Positions 49,801 to 53,642 of a DNA stretch of 53,642 nt are shown here, one piece after another. The notes under the pieces were generated by a model, which was given only the letters and a program-made list of their open reading frames with translations, was not told the origin of the DNA and did not search any database. This stretch comes from a virus, in IMG/VR virus record IMGVR_UViG_3300006921_004288, positions 1 through 53,642 of that record. One strand, given 5' to 3'. The position numbers were made by a program, and so were the translations under genes. How positions within the stretch are numbered: the stretch's first letter is position 1; every line of letters starts with the position of its first letter.

Positions 49801-51843
49801 ATGATAGAATTTAGAGATTCAGATGCAGTTGAAGATGATTTCGGTGGTCCTAACCAACCGAATAAAGATATTCCTAATAGTAGTACCCCTATATTAGATA
49901 ACTTTTCTAGAGATTTAACCACTTTAGCTTCTGAAGGGAAGTTGGACCCGGTTATCGGTAGAACAGATGAAGTAAAACGTTTAGTACAAATATTATCTAG
50001 GAGAAAGAAAAATAACCCCGTGCTTATTGGGGAACCTGGAGTAGGTAAAACTTCGGTAGTTGAGATGTTAGCTACCATGATTAATTCTGGTAATTGTCCC
50101 CGTACTTTGGTGGGTAAAAGAATTGTGTTACTAGAATTGTCGTCTTTGGTGGCTGGAACTAAGTATCGTGGTCAGTTTGAGGAAAGGATGAAAGCCATAA
50201 TAGATGAATTACGAGAAAATAAAGATGTTATTATTTTTATAGATGAAATACATACTGTTATAGGTACTGGTAATTCTTCTGGTAATTTGGACGCTGCGAA
50301 CATTTTTAAACCACCATTGGCTAGAGGAGAAGTTCAGTGTATTGGTGCTACAACACTAGATGAGTATAGAGAAAAAATAGAAAAAGACGGTGCACTAGAA
50401 AGAAGATTCCAAAAAGTTATAATAGAACCACCATCTGTTGCTGATACTGTAGAAATTTTAAATAACATAAAACATGTCTATGAAAATCACCACAATGTAC
50501 TTTATGATGATGAAATTGTTGATTTATGTGTTAAGTTAGCTGACAGGTATATAAGTGATAGGGCATTTCCAGATAAAGCTATAGACATTATGGATGAAGT
50601 GGGTGCTACTGTACAGATTGATGTTAAAACACCTAAGTCAATCACTAAACTTAAATTAGATATAGAAGAAGTTAAGTTGGAAAAGATTAATGTGGTAAAA
50701 TCTCAAATGTACGAAAAAGCTGCTGACCTTAGGGACGTGGAACGTAAATTAAAAACTAAATTAGATACGGTAACAAATAAGTGGGAAGAAAAACAATCTA
50801 GTAATAAAATAACTATAACTAGTTCTGATGTTATGTCGGTAGTTTCTAGAATAACCAGAATACCTTTAAGTAGGATGAATCAAAACCAAAAAAAGAATTT
50901 ATTAAATCTAGATAAACAACTCAAAAAATATGTTATTGGTCAGGATAAAGCAATAGAAACAATAGTTAAATCTATTAGAAGAAATTCTGTTGGTATTAAG
51001 GAGTTGAATAAGCCTGTTGGTTCTTTTATTTGTTTAGGTCCTACTGGTGTTGGTAAAACTCATATAGCCAAAAAATTAGCTGAACTAATGTTTGGGTCTG
51101 AAGAATCTTTAATTCGTGTGGATATGTCTGAATTCCAAGAAAAACATTCTTTATCTAGACTGATAGGTTCTCCTCCAGGTTATGTGGGGTACAATGAAGG
51201 TGGCCAATTTACAGAAAAAGTAAGACAGAAACCTTATTCTTTAATTCTATTTGATGAAATAGAAAAAGGTCATAAAGACATTTTCAATGTATTATTGCAG
51301 ATATTAGATGATGGTTACGTTACAGACGCTTCTGGTAGAAAGATTAATTTTAGAAATACTTTAATAATGATGACTTCCAATATTGGAGTTAAGCAATCTC
51401 AGGACTTTGGTGGTGGTTTAGGTTTTGTTACCAAAGCAACCCAACAAACTGATAAAGAACGAGTTAGGAGTATTATATCTAAAACATTAAAAGACACTTT
51501 TAATCCAGAATTTTTAAATAGATTAGATGATATTATATTTTTTGAGTCTTTAGAGGGTGAGAGCATTAAAAAGATTGTACGACTGGAGCTGGCTCTTTTA
51601 TTAGAAAGATTAAAAGAAAAAAAATACTTAGTTAAGTTTGGTCGTAGTGTTGTAGAACATATTAGTGAAATTGGTTATGATAGTAAGTTTGGTGCTAGAC
51701 CATTAAAAAGAGCTATACAATCAGAGGTGGAAGATTATATATCAGAAGAAATTCTAAAAGGTTCAATACTAGAAGATATACCATATAGTATTGCTTATAA
51801 TAAAGTTACTGAGAAGTTTAAATTAACAGAAAAAGATAAATAG
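49801..51843 (+). CDS. ClpC-like AAA+ unfoldase lacking the N-domain
   Basis: A 680-residue Clp/Hsp100 protein with two AAA+ domains. NBD1: GEPGVGKTS 77-85, Asp148-Glu149, pore loop KYRG 121-124. NBD2: GPTGVGKT 413-420, pore loop YVGY 461-464, and RLDDIIFFESL near the end. Between them a short QMYEKAADLRDVERKLK stretch resembles the UVR segment of ClpC, not the long ClpB middle domain. LGF at 540-542 lies where ClpA/ClpC carry the ClpP-docking tripeptide. The N-terminal adaptor domain is missing. It may drive the host ClpP or act alone. No clpP gene is in the window. Confidence 0.85.
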   Translation: MIEFRDSDAVEDDFGGPNQPNKDIPNSSTPILDNFSRDLTTLASEGKLDPVIGRTDEVKRLVQILSRRKKNNPVLIGEPGVGKTSVVEMLATMINSGNCPRTLVGKRIVLLELSSLVAGTKYRGQFEERMKAIIDELRENKDVIIFIDEIHTVIGTGNSSGNLDAANIFKPPLARGEVQCIGATTLDEYREKIEKDGALERRFQKVIIEPPSVADTVEILNNIKHVYENHHNVLYDDEIVDLCVKLADRYISDRAFPDKAIDIMDEVGATVQIDVKTPKSITKLKLDIEEVKLEKINVVKSQMYEKAADLRDVERKLKTKLDTVTNKWEEKQSSNKITITSSDVMSVVSRITRIPLSRMNQNQKKNLLNLDKQLKKYVIGQDKAIETIVKSIRRNSVGIKELNKPVGSFICLGPTGVGKTHIAKKLAELMFGSEESLIRVDMSEFQEKHSLSRLIGSPPGYVGYNEGGQFTEKVRQKPYSLILFDEIEKGHKDIFNVLLQILDDGYVTDASGRKINFRNTLIMMTSNIGVKQSQDFGGGLGFVTKATQQTDKERVRSIISKTLKDTFNPEFLNRLDDIIFFESLEGESIKKIVRLELALLLERLKEKKYLVKFGRSVVEHISEIGYDSKFGARPLKRAIQSEVEDYISEEILKGSILEDIPYSIAYNKVTEKFKLTEKDK

Positions 51844-51848
51844 TATGA

Positions 51849-51856
51849 TATTTATT
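51849..51856 (+). promoter_or_regulatory. TATTTATT box, candidate late promoter
   Basis: TATTTATT lies 4 bases before the ATG at 51861, right after the clpC-like stop. Confidence 0.4.
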
Positions 51857-51860
51857 AACA

Positions 51861-52961
51861 ATGAAACTAATAATAACACAAAGACAATCTAATCTTCTTA
51901 TTAAAGAAGCCATGGGGGTACCCAAACCTATAGAGTTTTGGGTTGACTCTATGTCTTCCTTGGTTAGAGATGGTTTATTAATGTTAGTTTCTTCTGACGA
52001 CACATCTATTGATTTTACCGGGGATGAGGTTCAAGAAAAAGTTACTTCTTTAGGGTGGAACACTTCTAATGAAAGTTTTACTAAGTTTCCATTAGCTGAA
52101 CCTAATTTAAAGTTAGACTTAGTTATTGTTCCTGATGAAGATGTTAAAATAGGTGATGACTATATAAATAACGCTTCTTTTGATACTGCTGATATGGATA
52201 TCAAAGAAGCTACTTTTGATGATGGTGTTACAAGACCTTTATTAGTTGGTGGTACTATTACTCTAGAACTAACTATACCGCAATCTTCATATGATAATGT
52301 AAGTTTTGTTGAATTATTTGATTCAGAAATAAAACCTTATGTTGAGGCTGTTCTATTCCATGAATTAACTCATGTTTATGAATTTTATAACAGATTACTG
52401 AATTCTTCCCTAGACCCTAGTTTCGAGAATATGAGTAGTACAACATCTATGTTAAATAAAATGGGGTTAGTTGATGATTGGGATGAATTAATGTTTTTAG
52501 TTTACTTGCATTTATCTTTTGAATTAAATGCTCGTGTTTCTGAGGTTTATGGTTTAATTAGAAATAAAAATATAAAGTCTAAAGAAGAGTTTATAGAATT
52601 TTTAAAGACTTCCAGAGCTTTTTCTTACGCTAAAAGATTAAGAAATTTCAAAGCTGATAACTATTATAGTGATTTTGAAGTCCCTCAAGAAACCATAGAT
52701 AGAGTTAGAGAGTATGATGGAAAAGAAACACCAATAGATGAAATTAAAGAAATCGTTTTACAACAATTAATTGATAACTGGGTTGTATCTTATAAGAATT
52801 TATTAAATGATTTTTCAGACGATGAAAATCTATCTATACCCACTTTACCACCAAAGGTAACTTCTTCACCTCAAAAATTTCTTAAGTTCTGGGAGAAAAG
52901 ATTTAATTCAGCTGGTGAAGATTCTATCAGAAAAATATCCAAACTTTATTCCTTAATTTAA
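51861..52961 (+). CDS. Zinc metallopeptidase with capsid-targeting-like start
   Basis: A 366-residue protein with a HELTH site (167-171) in VLFHELTHVYEFYNR. Glu221 in FELNARVSEVYG is a good candidate for the third zinc ligand about 50 residues later. The first 16 residues, MKLIITQRQSNLLIKE, form an amphipathic helix ending in IKE|A. They resemble the T4 capsid-targeting peptide, cut by the prohead protease after [LI]xE. The C-terminal 130 residues are helical. I infer a protease packed into the head and possibly injected with DNA. The catalytic class is clear; the target is unknown. Confidence 0.7.
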   Translation: MKLIITQRQSNLLIKEAMGVPKPIEFWVDSMSSLVRDGLLMLVSSDDTSIDFTGDEVQEKVTSLGWNTSNESFTKFPLAEPNLKLDLVIVPDEDVKIGDDYINNASFDTADMDIKEATFDDGVTRPLLVGGTITLELTIPQSSYDNVSFVELFDSEIKPYVEAVLFHELTHVYEFYNRLLNSSLDPSFENMSSTTSMLNKMGLVDDWDELMFLVYLHLSFELNARVSEVYGLIRNKNIKSKEEFIEFLKTSRAFSYAKRLRNFKADNYYSDFEVPQETIDRVREYDGKETPIDEIKEIVLQQLIDNWVVSYKNLLNDFSDDENLSIPTLPPKVTSSPQKFLKFWEKRFNSAGEDSIRKISKLYSLI

Positions 52962-52970
52962 TCACTTTCG

Positions 52971-53002
52971 TTTGGTTGCGTAATATTTTTTTCTTATCTT
53001 TG
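52971..53002 (+). promoter_or_regulatory. Bacteroidetes-type promoter for the SprT-like gene
   Basis: TTTG (52971-52974), 20 bases, then TATCTTTG (52995-53002) fits the Bacteroidetes consensus. The ATG at 53007 is only 4 bases after the -7 box, so the transcript would start at or next to the ATG, giving a leaderless mRNA. Confidence 0.75.
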
Positions 53003-53006
53003 TAGT

Positions 53007-53507
53007 ATGAAATTAGAAAAAGCAAGAAATATAGCCCTTAGATTGATGAGAAAACACGGCCTCAATGATTACACTTTTAAGTGGGACAGAGCAGTTCGTA
53101 GATTTGGTTGTCATAATGGTAGATTAAAAACCCTCTCACTTTCTAGACCTATGACTCAACATGAAACTAACGAAAAAAGAGTAATCAATACCATTCTTCA
53201 TGAAATTGCACATGGATTAGATTATAAAAACAGAGGATATTCAAATCATGATGCCGAGTGGAAAAGAGTAGCTAGGTCTATAGGTTGTAGTGGTGAAAGA
53301 TGTAGTAGTGGTTCTGGAGTAGACAAATCTCAATTTATGAAGTGGGTGGCTAGTTGTCCTAGTTGTGAAAAAGACGTTTATTACGCAAGAAAAACAAAAG
53401 TAGATAAAGCATGTGGTAGTTGTTGTAAAAAACATAACAACAACAAATACACATCAAAGTATAAATTTAACTGGGAATTAAATCCTAAAGTTGTAAAATA
53501 TAGATAA
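53007..53507 (+). CDS. SprT-like metallopeptidase with zinc ribbon
   Basis: A 166-residue SprT-family protein. HEIAH at 65-69 gives two zinc ligands and the catalytic Glu; the third ligand is probably the His in YSNHDAEWKRV. After it a zinc ribbon with CPSC and CGSCC is present. SprT-like proteins (SPRTN in eukaryotes) cleave proteins crosslinked to DNA; bacterial and phage members are poorly studied. A role in clearing host proteins from DNA is possible. Preceded by a host-like promoter, suggesting early expression. Its stop overlaps the next ATG (TAATG). Confidence 0.85.
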   Translation: MKLEKARNIALRLMRKHGLNDYTFKWDRAVRRFGCHNGRLKTLSLSRPMTQHETNEKRVINTILHEIAHGLDYKNRGYSNHDAEWKRVARSIGCSGERCSSGSGVDKSQFMKWVASCPSCEKDVYYARKTKVDKACGSCCKKHNNNKYTSKYKFNWELNPKVVKYR

Positions 53508-53642
53508 TGGAAAAATTAAAATACAAAATAAAAAATGGACCAAGGGTAGAATCGGTAAATGAGTTTACCCTTAGTGATAACACTAAAGTAGCCATGTTTC
53601 AGGGATTTAGAGGTTCTTACCCTGACTTAGACTTTATTGTAA
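53507..53642 (+). CDS. Unknown protein, 5' end only
   Basis: The ATG at 53507 overlaps the SprT stop (TAATG), and the frame stays open to the window edge, giving 45 residues. It begins MEKLKYKIKNGPRVESVNEF and continues with a short Gly/Tyr stretch. No family was recognised. Overlap suggests translational coupling to the SprT-like gene. Confidence 0.6.
   Translation, partial: MEKLKYKIKNGPRVESVNEFTLSDNTKVAMFQGFRGSYPDLDFIV

Noticed and set aside
1-53642. Stop-codon reassignment, as in some Bacteroidetes phages
   Set aside because: TAA, TAG (e.g. 8837-8839) and TGA (e.g. 3243-3245) all end genes directly before or within the start of the next gene.
1-53642. Bacterial chromosome origin for the sugar island or dnaK
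   Set aside because: Phage genes lie on both sides of each (dUTPase/PhoH; head genes/ClpC-like) in the same AT-rich style, without insertion sequences or repeats at the borders that I could see.

Overview
The window looks like part of the genome of a large, strongly AT-rich T4-like myovirus that infects a Bacteroidetes, probably flavobacterial, host. The virus assignment rests on a head module on the minus strand (terminase large subunit, portal, prohead protease, acidic scaffold-like protein, gp23-type major capsid protein), a gp5-like baseplate protein and a gp55-like late sigma factor. The host assignment rests on a DnaK with the flavobacterial-style VEFEEVK tail, a probable DUF4494 protein, and two promoters of the Bacteroidetes type TTTG-N19/20-TAnnTTTG. 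TAA, TAG and TGA all close genes, so no stop codon is reassigned. No tRNA, CRISPR array or insertion sequence was seen.

Layout. (1) 1-941, plus: the end of a CDGSH iron-sulfur protein, a DUF4494-like protein and dUTPase. (2) 944-20896, plus: a 20-kb glycan island of about 24 tightly packed, often overlapping genes. It holds eight glycosyltransferases, including a two-domain enzyme and a GT29 sialyltransferase-like enzyme. It also has four methyltransferases, two 2-oxoglutarate/Fe(II) oxygenases, an aldolase, a metal-type Kdo-8-P synthase, a CMP-sugar synthetase and a HAD phosphatase. Sugar-modifying enzymes follow: two cupins, a C-methyltransferase, SDR enzymes, a PLP aminotransferase, and the Gmd/Fcl pair for GDP-L-fucose. 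(3) 20915-25106, plus: PhoH, a degenerate HAD protein, a small unknown, two more glycosyltransferases and the gp55-like sigma factor. (4) 25131-32323, plus: tail/baseplate and other virion genes, ending in a 21-residue Cys-rich, metallothionein-like peptide. (5) 32386-49559, minus: a possible holin, capsid protein, scaffold, protease, portal, terminase, several unknown head-associated proteins, a nucleotidyltransferase, a KTSC protein, a glutaredoxin-like protein and a full-length DnaK. (6) 49801-53642, plus: a ClpC-like unfoldase, a metallopeptidase with a capsid-targeting-like N-terminus, a SprT-like protein and the start of one more gene. Plus and minus units converge on a bidirectional terminator at 32.36 kb and diverge at 49.6 kb.

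Two regulatory signals separate by position. Host-like promoters precede the chaperone/unfoldase unit (49648-49678) and the SprT gene (52971-53002). A box, TATTTAT(A/T) read in the gene's own direction, precedes twelve genes on both strands, mostly virion genes, and is a candidate late promoter for the gp55-like sigma factor. The glycan island has no internal gaps and is probably transcribed from outside the window or by read-through.

How the genes may work together (inference): the island could supply GDP-fucose, a CMP-activated ulosonic acid and modified deoxysugars, and many transferases to assemble them on the virion or the host surface. The prohead protease probably matures the capsid protein after an INE motif. 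The same type of site lies near the N-termini of several neighbouring proteins and of the metallopeptidase, suggesting these are packaged and processed. DnaK and the ClpC-like protein may help fold virion proteins or redirect the host Clp protease.
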